DNA of 5,120 nucleotides from Proteiniphilum sp. (GTDB lineage: Bacteria > Bacteroidota > Bacteroidia > Bacteroidales > Dysgonomonadaceae), in assembly GCA_016649795.1 (NCBI GenBank), contig JAENWZ010000176.1:1-5120 (forward strand), written 5' to 3'. Under the pieces are notes generated by a model. That model saw only the letters and a program-made list of their open reading frames with translations. It was not told the origin of the DNA and made no database searches. Position 1 is the first letter of the stretch. Every line of letters starts with the position of its first letter. Shown one piece after another: positions 1 through 5,120 of this stretch. The position numbers and the translations under genes were made by a program.

Positions 1-338
1 GCACCAAGGGTGGTGCCGTTGGCTTTTATCCAGTCCCCCTCGATAATGGTCTCAATGGGGTCATTGTCAAAATCGTGTATCACATCTGAGTTTTTCTCGC
101 ACACCATGTCGACATGTGATTGCAGGATAACCGTAGCTACATTCTCTTTGCCTTTGGTGGCAGGCTTGGTGATGAGGATATTGCCTGCTTTGTCCTGTTT
201 TGCCTCCAGATTGTGTTGCACGGCGAATTCGAGCAGATAGGCAAGAATCTTCTGCTCTTTTTTTGACGGTCTCGGAATCTGTGTAATATCGTAAAAATAA
301 CCCCAGATAGCGGAAGGTTGTAGATCTTTTATAGTCAT
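1..338 (-). CDS. pepD: Aminoacyl-histidine (cytosol nonspecific) dipeptidase, M20 family, N-terminal part
   Basis: Reading the minus strand from an ATG at 338-336 gives 112 residues plus a partial codon, open to the left edge. The full family is usually about 480 residues, so roughly a quarter is present. The start MTIKDLQPSAIWGYF, the IPRPSKKEQK segment (21-30), the ILQSHVDMVCEKN block (71-83) and DWIKANGTTLG (102-112) are typical of PepD. H75 and D77 form the HxD pair that, in M20 peptidases, supplies a zinc ligand and an adjacent catalytic-site Asp. Family knowledge: a cytosolic metallopeptidase that splits dipeptides such as Xaa-His in peptide turnover. No signal peptide is seen, which agrees with a cytosolic location. 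The bases before the ATG are A-rich (AAAAAGAAGAAT). The gene is divergent from the small membrane protein gene. The remaining metal ligands and the dimerisation domain lie outside the window. Confidence 0.93.
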   Translation of the reverse strand, partial: MTIKDLQPSAIWGYFYDITQIPRPSKKEQKILAYLLEFAVQHNLEAKQDKAGNILITKPATKGKENVATVILQSHVDMVCEKNSDVIHDFDNDPIETIIEGDWIKANGTTLG

Positions 339-367
339 ATTCTTCTTTTTGTTAGATTTGTTGCCGC

Positions 368-399
368 TAAAAATACAAGAAAAAAAGCGCCCGAGCAAA
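368..399 (-). promoter_or_regulatory. Probable promoter of the pepD-like gene (Bacteroidota type)
   Basis: On the minus strand, TTTG (399-396) is followed after 20 bases by TATTTTTA (375-368), which matches the Bacteroidota -7 consensus TAnnTTTG except in the last base. The spacing is right. Transcription would start near 361, giving a leader of about 20 bases before the ATG at 338. The region is AT-rich, so a chance match is possible. Confidence 0.4.
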
Positions 400-450
400 A
401 TTTTTAGCATCTTTAAAGAGAAAAATTCTTTTATAATTGGCTATTTAGAC

Positions 451-458
451 TATCTTTG
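451..458 (+). promoter_or_regulatory. Probable -7 element for the small membrane protein / OmpH-like operon
   Basis: TATCTTTG is an exact match to the Bacteroidota -7 consensus TAnnTTTG and lies 20 bases before the ATG at 479. A good -33 TTTG is not visible; only a T-rich run (426-432) sits at the expected distance. The leader would be very short, roughly 10-15 bases. It lies back to back with the putative pepD promoter. Confidence 0.5.
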
Positions 459-478
459 CCGCGTTAAGATTAAACATT

Positions 479-700
479 ATGCTAAAAATGCTACTTCTGG
501 GTATCGTTATCTTGTTCATCGCCATTTTGTTGATGGGTGTACGTGTTTTTTTCACCAGGAAGGGTGAATTCGCCAGTATGCATATCGGAGAATGTAAAGC
601 ATTGCGGGATAGAGGTATTCAATGCGCCACATCGCAGGATGATGAAATGAACAGAAAAGAGAATCCGATAGAGAATTTATTGAAATCAGAAAATTTATAA
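479..700 (+). CDS. Small single-pass membrane protein with a Cys pair, function unknown
   Basis: This 73-residue protein has an N-terminal hydrophobic helix (about residues 3-24, rich in Leu and Ile), then a basic patch (R22, R27, K28), and a short polar tail. The tail contains HIGECKALRDRGIQCATSQD (35-54), with two cysteines (C39 and C49) nine residues apart. From memory, this block resembles short Bacteroidales proteins annotated only as 'membrane or secreted protein'; I assign no function. The basic residues after the helix suggest by the positive-inside rule that the tail faces the cytoplasm, but that is inference. An ATG at 488 is an alternative start that would only trim three residues. 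A TATCTTTG promoter element lies just upstream. The stop codon is 11 bases before the OmpH-like gene, so the two are probably co-transcribed. Base composition and codon use look native. Confidence 0.75.
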   Translation: MLKMLLLGIVILFIAILLMGVRVFFTRKGEFASMHIGECKALRDRGIQCATSQDDEMNRKENPIENLLKSENL

Positions 701-711
701 ATCCCGTAAAA

Positions 712-1356
712 ATGAAGAATTCTACTTCTTATATCGTCAGCGGAGTGTTGGCGCTTGCACTAATTATTCTTTACATCTTACATTTTACTTCAAATTCATC
801 TGTTAATGGAGCCACAGGGAAAAATCTTTCCGTTTTACTGAACGATTCTTCCATCACATTACCCATTGCTTATGTGAACGTCGACTCCCTGTTGTTTAAT
901 TACAATTTCGCCAAAGATCTGAATGAATCGTTACTGAGAAAAGAAGAGAGCACGCGCGCTACATTGAATCAGAGAGAAAATCAGATCAATTCTGCTGCAC
1001 AGGAGTTTGAACGCAAATTGCGCAACAACGCTTTTCTTAGTCAGGAAAGAGCAGAACAGGAACAGGAGCGTATCGTGCAAATGAACCAGGAGTATCAGAA
1101 GCTGGCTGAACGTTTGACACAGGAGTTCATGCTGGAACAGGAAAAAATGAATCTCCAGATGGAGGATACCATTAAATCCAGGATTATAGAATATAATTTG
1201 AGCAAAAACTACGAGATTATTTTCAGCAACAGAACCACAAGTACTGTTCTCTATGCCGATAAGAAATATGACATTACGAACGATGTGGTTGAGTTCCTGA
1301 ACAACAAATATGGACCGGTAACGGCGGCTTCAACGACTGCTGAAGATAAGAAATAG
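712..1356 (+). CDS. OmpH/Skp-like periplasmic coiled-coil protein with N-terminal membrane anchor
   Basis: The 214-residue product has one hydrophobic helix at about 8-26, then a Ser/Asn-rich linker. The PIAYVNVDSLLFNYNFAKDL segment (51-70) is typical of the start of OmpH/Skp domains. A long charged helical stretch follows (about 68-160, rich in Glu, Gln, Arg and Asn) and should form a coiled coil. The domain ends with NYEIIFSN (166-173) and the ADKKYDITNDVVEFLNNKY segment (182-200), which is also the usual OmpH ending. A Thr/Ala/Lys tail follows. Family knowledge: Skp-like proteins are periplasmic holdase chaperones for outer membrane proteins. No clear signal peptidase site follows the hydrophobic helix, so it may stay anchored; this is inference. 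It lies 11 bases after the small membrane protein gene and ends before a strong terminator. It is not next to bamA or lpxD here, so it may be an additional OmpH paralogue. Confidence 0.88.
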   Translation: MKNSTSYIVSGVLALALIILYILHFTSNSSVNGATGKNLSVLLNDSSITLPIAYVNVDSLLFNYNFAKDLNESLLRKEESTRATLNQRENQINSAAQEFERKLRNNAFLSQERAEQEQERIVQMNQEYQKLAERLTQEFMLEQEKMNLQMEDTIKSRIIEYNLSKNYEIIFSNRTTSTVLYADKKYDITNDVVEFLNNKYGPVTAASTTAEDKK

Positions 1357-1379
1357 TCCGCATCTGCTTACACACAACG

Positions 1380-1412
1380 ATAAGGTTCTTTGGAAAAAGA
1401 GCCTTATTTTTT
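1380..1412 (+). terminator. Strong intrinsic terminator after the OmpH-like gene
   Basis: The left arm ATAAGGTTCTTT (1380-1391) pairs with AAAGAGCCTTAT (1396-1407) over 12 base pairs with one G-U, closing a GGAA loop (1392-1395). A run of six T (1407-1412) follows. It starts 24 bases after the OmpH-like stop codon and ends 19 bases before the next start codon. Confidence 0.9.
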
Positions 1413-1431
1413 ACTCTGTTAACTGTTTTCC

Positions 1432-2607
1432 ATGAAGCATTGGAAACCCTATATCGAAAGGCAAAAGCCTGAATACAAAAGCGTTGCTCTTCCTCCGGAG
1501 TTGAATGCGGGGATGGTTGTTGTGATTCCTTGCTTCAATGAACCCTCTCTTTTTGAAACATTGCATAGTCTCCGTGCCTGTTCGCGACCGAAAGTGAATG
1601 TGCTGACGGTGATTGTTTTTAATTCGGGAGAGCATTCTGATGAAAAGGTTGTAGAGCAGAACAGGCTCTCTTTTGAACAGACCCTCCCTTTCGCGGATAA
1701 GTACAACGAACCGGGCTTTCATTACTTCCCCCTGTTGTTCGGGGGATTGCCAAGAAAGCATGCCGGTGTGGGACTGGCTCGTAAAATAGGGATGGACCTT
1801 GCCGTGGAACATTTTCTGCATAATGTGAACCCGGGGGGGGTAATCGTTTCACTGGATGCCGACTGTACGGTGTCGAAGAATTTTCTGGTAACCATCTATG
1901 AAGCTTTTTCAGACGATACTCGTTTGAATGCTTCCCTGCATAATTTCTTCCATCGGGTTGAGAAGAACGATCCATTACTGGAAAATGCAGTGAGACAGTA
2001 CGAGCTTTATATTCACTATTTCAGGCAGATGTTGAGGGAGACGGGCTTTCCTTACTATCACCACACTATCGGTTCTGCTTTTGCCATTACTGCCGATGCA
2101 TATGTACGTGTTGGAGGAATGGGTCGCCAGCAGGGTGGGGAGGACTTCTATTTCCTGCAAAAAGTGTTCACACTGGGAAATGTAAAGGAGCTGAATGATA
2201 CCTTTGTATACCCGATGGCGCGTTTTTCTGACCGGATTCCTTTTGGTACGGGACCTGCATTGCAAAAAATCATGGAGGAGCCGGACGGTATTATGAGAGT
2301 ATATTCAAGAAAATCCTTTCATGAATTGAGGCGCCTGTTCGAGATGAAAGATTCTTTCTTCAGGATGGAGGATAAGGATGTGCTTACAATGATTGCTAAA
2401 CTGGACAGCTCATTGGCTGATTTTCTGCAAATGACCGGTTTTTCAGATGAGGTTGCCGATTGCAACAGGAACAGTGCTTCTCTGGCAACATTTCAGAAAC
2501 GATTTTTCCAACATTTCAACGCGTTCAGGATCATCAAATATCTCAACTTCTCACATCCCGATCCTTTCCCGTATGAGAAAATATCCATTGTGGCTGACAA
2601 ATATTGA
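1432..2607 (+). CDS. Family 2 (GT-A fold) glycosyltransferase
   Basis: The 391-residue protein has GT2 hallmarks. VVVIPCFNEP (29-38) is the first strand of the nucleotide-sugar domain. ARKIGMDLA (116-124) comes next, and VSLDADC (139-145) carries the DxD metal/nucleotide-sugar motif (D142, D144). HHTIGSAFAI (210-219) and GGEDFYFLQK (235-244) form the acceptor/catalytic side, with E237-D238 as the likely catalytic ED pair. A conserved-looking RIPFGTGPAL (268-277) follows. The C-terminal 110 residues are charged, probably helical and not recognised. There is no signal peptide or membrane helix, so it should act in the cytosol or at the inner face of the membrane. Donor and acceptor cannot be told from sequence. 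The ATG at 1432 is chosen because it gives the complete GT-A domain. No Shine-Dalgarno and no clear promoter are visible in the 19 bases after the preceding terminator. An eight-G run lies at 1833-1840, encoding part of P134-G-G-V137. Confidence 0.9.
   Translation: MKHWKPYIERQKPEYKSVALPPELNAGMVVVIPCFNEPSLFETLHSLRACSRPKVNVLTVIVFNSGEHSDEKVVEQNRLSFEQTLPFADKYNEPGFHYFPLLFGGLPRKHAGVGLARKIGMDLAVEHFLHNVNPGGVIVSLDADCTVSKNFLVTIYEAFSDDTRLNASLHNFFHRVEKNDPLLENAVRQYELYIHYFRQMLRETGFPYYHHTIGSAFAITADAYVRVGGMGRQQGGEDFYFLQKVFTLGNVKELNDTFVYPMARFSDRIPFGTGPALQKIMEEPDGIMRVYSRKSFHELRRLFEMKDSFFRMEDKDVLTMIAKLDSSLADFLQMTGFSDEVADCNRNSASLATFQKRFFQHFNAFRIIKYLNFSHPDPFPYEKISIVADKY
1833..1840 (+). repeat. Homopolymeric G8 tract inside the glycosyltransferase gene
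   Basis: Eight consecutive G span the codons for P134, G135, G136 and V137, eighteen bases before the DxD motif. Loss of one G would place TAA directly after the tract. Gain of one G would run the frame into TGA at 1899-1901. Either change removes the catalytic motifs. The tract is in frame as written. Confidence 0.95.
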
Positions 2608-2613
2608 ATTCAC

Positions 2614-2645
2614 TTTGGATAATAGCGCGTTATTTCATAATTTTG
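2614..2645 (+). promoter_or_regulatory. Promoter of the marC-family gene (Bacteroidota type)
   Basis: TTTG (2614-2617), a 20-base spacer and TAATTTTG (2638-2645) match the Bacteroidota -33/-7 consensus in both elements and in spacing. Transcription would begin near 2652, giving a leader of about 40 bases. It starts seven bases after the glycosyltransferase stop codon, and no terminator is seen between the two genes, so read-through is also possible. The spacer contains a near-palindrome (2621-2634). Confidence 0.7.
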
Positions 2646-2693
2646 CGATCAAAATGTAAGGATATACTTTCATTATTCTAAAACAGTGGTGTT

Positions 2694-3302
2694 ATGATGG
2701 CTATCAATATTGTTGAAATTATCAGTGCTTTCTTGGTCTTGTTTGCTATTATTGATGTGACGGGGTCAGTGCCCATTTTCCTGAATCTGAGAAGTCAGAA
2801 TAAAACGATCCATCCGGAGAAGGCAGCATCCTATTCATTGGTTATACTTATAGGTTTTCTGTTCATCGGGGAATGGATACTGAAGCTTTTTCAGCTGGAT
2901 ATCTCCGCATTTGCCGTGGCCGGAGCTTTTGTTCTGCTGATTCTTTCCATTGAAATGATTTTTGGCGTAGAGATATTCAAGAACGACAGTACCAGCACAG
3001 ACAACTCTTCCACACTGTTCCCGGTGGTGTTCCCCCTGATTGCCGGTCCGGGAAGTTTTACCACACTGCTCTCCATGAGGGCTGAGTACCATACGATGAA
3101 TATTATTATCGCAGTGGTTTTAAACCTGGTTATTGTCTATCTGGTTTTGAGATATTTAGATTTGGTGAAGAGACTGTTGGGGGAGAGTGGCGCCTATATT
3201 CTCCGTAAATTTTTCGGAGTGATCCTGATGGCGATAGCGGTAAAACTGCTTACCTCTAATCTGAGCGTACTCATTGCATCTGTAAATGGATCAGCAGTAT
3301 AG
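2694..3302 (+). CDS. MarC-family integral membrane protein
   Basis: The 202-residue, very hydrophobic protein has about six predicted membrane segments (roughly 5-29, 47-66, 71-92, 108-127, 135-153 and 170-196). Two family blocks are visible: DVTGSVPIFL (21-30) in the first helix and FPLIAGPGSFTTLL (113-126) in the fourth. These, and the length near 200, fit the MarC/YhgN/UPF0056 family of inner membrane proteins. The molecular function of the family is not settled. It was once linked to multiple antibiotic resistance through its location in Escherichia coli, a link later work did not support. Two ATG codons in tandem (2694 and 2697) could both serve as start. A near-consensus promoter lies 49 bases upstream. 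Nothing in the neighbours (glycosyltransferase, enolase) points to a substrate. No clear terminator follows. Confidence 0.9.
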   Translation: MMAINIVEIISAFLVLFAIIDVTGSVPIFLNLRSQNKTIHPEKAASYSLVILIGFLFIGEWILKLFQLDISAFAVAGAFVLLILSIEMIFGVEIFKNDSTSTDNSSTLFPVVFPLIAGPGSFTTLLSMRAEYHTMNIIIAVVLNLVIVYLVLRYLDLVKRLLGESGAYILRKFFGVILMAIAVKLLTSNLSVLIASVNGSAV

Positions 3303-3395
3303 TTTTATGAATGCAGCGGTTTTGATGTTTCTTTTCATTATTAACATTTAACCTAACTTTCTATCTGCAGGCGATCTGTTTAACAAAAAAATATG

Positions 3396-3403
3396 TATAT
3401 TTG
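3396..3403 (+). promoter_or_regulatory. Probable -7 element of the enolase promoter
   Basis: TATATTTG matches the Bacteroidota -7 consensus exactly. The -33 element is poor: the best candidate is TCTG (3375-3378) with a 17-base spacer. Transcription would begin near 3410, leaving a leader of about 90 bases before the ATG at 3499. The last 40 bases of the leader are strongly AT-rich, a common property of well-translated Bacteroidota genes. The 196-base gap between marC and eno (3303-3498) holds no ORF or RNA gene that I can recognise. Confidence 0.55.
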
Positions 3404-3498
3404 TAAGTGAATGTTCCGGCAGGTTCGTTTATAGGTATCGGCTTATATTAGAATCATATAGCATAAAACAAATTTATTTTATTATAAAATTCAACAAC

Positions 3499-4782
3499 AT
3501 GAGAATTGTAAGTATTTTAGGACGGGAAGTATTGGATTCAAGAGGTAATCCTACCGTTGAAGTAGATGTAGTAACAGAGTCAGGCGCTTTTGGCCGTGCA
3601 GCTGTCCCATCGGGTGCTTCCACTGGTGAAAACGAAGCGTTGGAGCTTCGCGACGGAGATAAAGGACGTTACCTGGGTAAGGGTGTATTGAAAGCAGTTA
3701 CAAACATCAACGATGTAATTGCACCTGCATTATTAGGGATGAACGTGCTGGAACAGACACAGATCGATGGTAAGATGATTGAACTGGATGGAACCAAAAC
3801 AAAATCGAACCTCGGTGCAAACGCTATCCTGGGTGTATCCCTGGCGGTAGCCAAAGCGGCTGCAAACTATCTCGGACTGCCTCTTTATCGCTATATTGGC
3901 GGTACCAACACATATGTGCTGCCCGTACCAATGATGAATATCATTAACGGTGGTTCACACTCCGACGCTCCTATCGCGTTTCAGGAATTCATGATTCGTC
4001 CTGTGGGTGCCAGCTCTTTCAGAGAAGGATTGCGTATGGGTGCTGAAGTGTTTCACTCACTGAAGAAAGTACTTCACGACAGAGGTTTAAGCACAGCTGT
4101 AGGTGATGAAGGCGGATTCGCTCCCAATCTTGCAGGTGGTACTGAAGAGGCACTTGAATCGATACTTACTGCTGTGAAGAAAGCAGGTTATGAGCCGGGC
4201 AAAGATGTGATGATCGGGCTCGATTGTGCTGCGTCTGAGTTCTACAAAGATGGTGTATATGACTACTCCAAATTTGAAGGTGCCACAGGGAAAAAACGCA
4301 ATTCGGCTGAACAGGCAGACTATCTGGCTGAACTGATCTCCAAATATCCGATCGATTCTATCGAAGATGGTATGGATGAAGCTGACTGGGACGGATGGAA
4401 GCTGCTTACAGACAAGATTGGCGACAAATGTCAGCTGGTAGGTGATGACCTGTTCGTAACCAATGTTGATTTCCTTGAAAAAGGTATCAAGATGGGATGT
4501 GCAAACTCTATCCTGATCAAGGTGAACCAGATTGGCACACTCACCGAAACGCTGAATGCTATTGAAATGGCTCACAGAAATGGCTATACAAGTGTAACTT
4601 CACACCGTTCAGGTGAAACGGAAGATGCTACCATCGCCGATATCTCTGTAGCTACCAATGCCGGACAGATCAAGACCGGTTCACTGAGCCGTTCAGACCG
4701 TATGGCTAAGTACAACCAGCTGCTCCGCATCGAGGAAGAGTTGGGTGACAGAGCTGTCTACGGATACAAGAAAATCAAATAA
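3499..4782 (+). CDS. eno: Enolase (phosphopyruvate hydratase, EC 4.2.1.11)
   Basis: The complete 427-residue protein catalyses the reversible dehydration of 2-phosphoglycerate to phosphoenolpyruvate in glycolysis and gluconeogenesis. It acts in the cytosol and is normally a homo-oligomer with two Mg ions per active site. Landmarks are the SGASTGENEALELRD loop (39-52), GGSHSDAPIAFQEF (151-164) with H154, and GDEGGFAPN (202-210) with E204 as the proton-transfer Glu. The Mg ligands are D242, E289 and D316. LIKVNQIGTLTE (339-350) carries K341 as the catalytic base, and SHRSGETEDATIAD (368-381) binds phosphate. The length matches bacterial enolases (about 425-435) and no key residue is missing. 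The ATG at 3499 begins the canonical N-terminal strand. The gene is flanked by its own promoter and a terminator, so it appears monocistronic. The GGSHSDAPIA variant fits Bacteroidota. Confidence 0.99.
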   Translation: MRIVSILGREVLDSRGNPTVEVDVVTESGAFGRAAVPSGASTGENEALELRDGDKGRYLGKGVLKAVTNINDVIAPALLGMNVLEQTQIDGKMIELDGTKTKSNLGANAILGVSLAVAKAAANYLGLPLYRYIGGTNTYVLPVPMMNIINGGSHSDAPIAFQEFMIRPVGASSFREGLRMGAEVFHSLKKVLHDRGLSTAVGDEGGFAPNLAGGTEEALESILTAVKKAGYEPGKDVMIGLDCAASEFYKDGVYDYSKFEGATGKKRNSAEQADYLAELISKYPIDSIEDGMDEADWDGWKLLTDKIGDKCQLVGDDLFVTNVDFLEKGIKMGCANSILIKVNQIGTLTETLNAIEMAHRNGYTSVTSHRSGETEDATIADISVATNAGQIKTGSLSRSDRMAKYNQLLRIEEELGDRAVYGYKKIK

Positions 4783-4803
4783 ACCGGTTTTTTATATCTG
4801 TTG

Positions 4804-4832
4804 AAGAGCCATCCTTCGGGGTGGTTTTTTTT
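4804..4832 (+). terminator. Intrinsic terminator of eno with a UUCG tetraloop
   Basis: CCATCC (4809-4814) pairs with GGGTGG (4819-4824), with one T-G wobble, around a TTCG loop (4815-4818). Eight T follow (4825-4832). The A/G-rich bases before the stem (4804-4808) can extend it by pairing with the T run. It lies 26 bases past the eno stop codon. Confidence 0.92.
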
Positions 4833-4840
4833 GTGTCTGC

Positions 4841-4872
4841 TTGCCTTGTTTAGCCTATTTTTGTTAGCTTTG
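4841..4872 (+). promoter_or_regulatory. Promoter of the GH43-like gene, two tandem -7 elements
   Basis: Two exact matches to TAnnTTTG lie nine bases apart: TATTTTTG (4856-4863) and TAGCTTTG (4865-4872). The downstream one has a TTG (4841-4843) at a 21-base spacing. The upstream one has a TTTG (4830-4833), overlapping the end of the eno terminator, at 22 bases. Transcription from the second would start near 4879, leaving a leader below 20 bases. Confidence 0.6.
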
Positions 4873-4896
4873 TAGTTACAGCAACAAATCCGATGT

Positions 4897-5120
4897 ATGA
4901 AACGAATAGTATTTCTGACTTTCTCTATTATTTCAGTGATGCAATCCTTTTCACAGGAAAAACATCTGTTTGAGAACCCCGTTATCCGTGGCGATATTGC
5001 TGACCCCTCTGTCATAGTTGTGGATGACACCTTTTATGCCACGGGGACTTCATCGGAATGGGCTCCCTTTTACCCTCTGTTTACATCGTCCGATCTCATC
5101 AACTGGGAACAGACAGGTCA
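4897..5120 (+). CDS. Secreted glycoside hydrolase, GH43-like five-bladed propeller, N-terminal part
   Basis: The frame is open from ATG 4897 to the right edge (74 codons plus two bases). Residues 1-20 look like a signal peptide: K2-R3, a hydrophobic core, then QSFSQ with probable cleavage around residues 18-20. The mature start contains NPVIRGDIADPSVIVVDD (27-44), followed by TFYATGTSS (45-53) and LFTSSDLINWEQTG (61-74). This pattern, a DPSV motif with D36 in the place of the catalytic base, then FYATGTS and S-DL-NW, is typical of GH43 enzymes and related clan GH-F/GH-J propellers. Such enzymes remove arabinose or xylose from plant polysaccharides, among other activities. Substrate specificity cannot be told from this fragment, and the catalytic acid is outside the window. 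An ATG at 4893 is in another frame and is not the start. No SusC/SusD pair is visible here, so a polysaccharide utilisation locus could only lie downstream. Confidence 0.85.
   Translation, partial: MKRIVFLTFSIISVMQSFSQEKHLFENPVIRGDIADPSVIVVDDTFYATGTSSEWAPFYPLFTSSDLINWEQTG

Noticed and set aside
10..240. Plus-strand ORF of 76 residues at the left edge
   Set aside because: It is antisense to the clearly recognisable PepD-like reading frame and resembles no known protein.
349..567. Plus-strand ORF of 72 residues overlapping the small membrane protein gene
   Set aside because: It runs through the divergent promoter region and overlaps the 479-700 frame, which has a sensible membrane helix and a promoter element. 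Its composition looks random.
811..824. Fourteen-base sequence GCCACAGGGAAAAA, repeated at 4282-4295
   Set aside because: Both copies encode Ala-Thr-Gly-Lys in unrelated genes with no extended similarity, so it is most likely coincidence.
1411..1975. Several minus-strand ORFs opposite the glycosyltransferase
   Set aside because: They lie antisense to a well-supported GT2 gene, show no domain pattern, and one runs into the terminator hairpin.
3303..3350. Possible terminator after the marC-family gene
   Set aside because: Only a short ATGAA/TTCAT match with a long loop is present, and no stable stem followed by T residues.
4087..4575. Minus-strand ORF of 162 residues opposite enolase
   Set aside because: It is a shadow of the strongly biased enolase codons, with no recognisable motif or promoter.
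4758..5030. Minus-strand ORF of 90 residues spanning the eno terminator and the GH43 start
   Set aside because: It crosses the eno end, a terminator and the promoter of the next gene. The plus strand has a convincing signal peptide and GH43 motif here.

Overview
The window looks like a chromosomal core segment of a Bacteroidota bacterium, most likely order Bacteroidales. The reasons are: Bacteroidota-type promoters (a TTTG-like -33 element, about 20 bases, then TAnnTTTG) before several genes, AT-rich leaders with no clear Shine-Dalgarno, an enolase with the GGSHSDAPIAFQEF motif, a PepD-type M20 dipeptidase, and a secreted GH43-like glycosidase. I cannot fix the genus.

Layout, left to right. 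Positions 1-338 on the minus strand hold the N-terminal part of a cytosolic aminoacyl-histidine dipeptidase (pepD-like), running off the left edge. A 140-base AT-rich divergent promoter region (339-478) separates it from a plus-strand pair: a 73-residue single-pass membrane protein (479-700) and a membrane-anchored OmpH/Skp-like coiled-coil protein (712-1356). The pair is closed by a strong intrinsic terminator (1380-1412). Only 19 bases later starts a family 2 glycosyltransferase (1432-2607), which carries an in-frame run of eight G just before its DxD motif. A MarC-family inner membrane protein (2694-3302) follows under a near-consensus promoter. Enolase (3499-4782) then has its own promoter and an approximately 90-base leader, and ends at a UUCG-tetraloop terminator. 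The right edge holds the start of a secreted GH43-like glycoside hydrolase (4897 to beyond 5120) behind two closely spaced -7 elements.

How the genes relate. Apart from the small membrane protein plus OmpH-like pair, the genes look like independent transcription units with unrelated roles: peptide turnover, envelope, glycan transfer, membrane protein, glycolysis and polysaccharide degradation. I see no mobile element, CRISPR array, RNA gene or defence-like cassette, and no clear new system. The most interesting points are the G8 tract in the glycosyltransferase (possible slippage switch), the tandem promoter before the GH43 gene, the near-palindrome in the marC promoter spacer, and the small Cys-pair membrane protein coupled to an anchored Skp-like protein.
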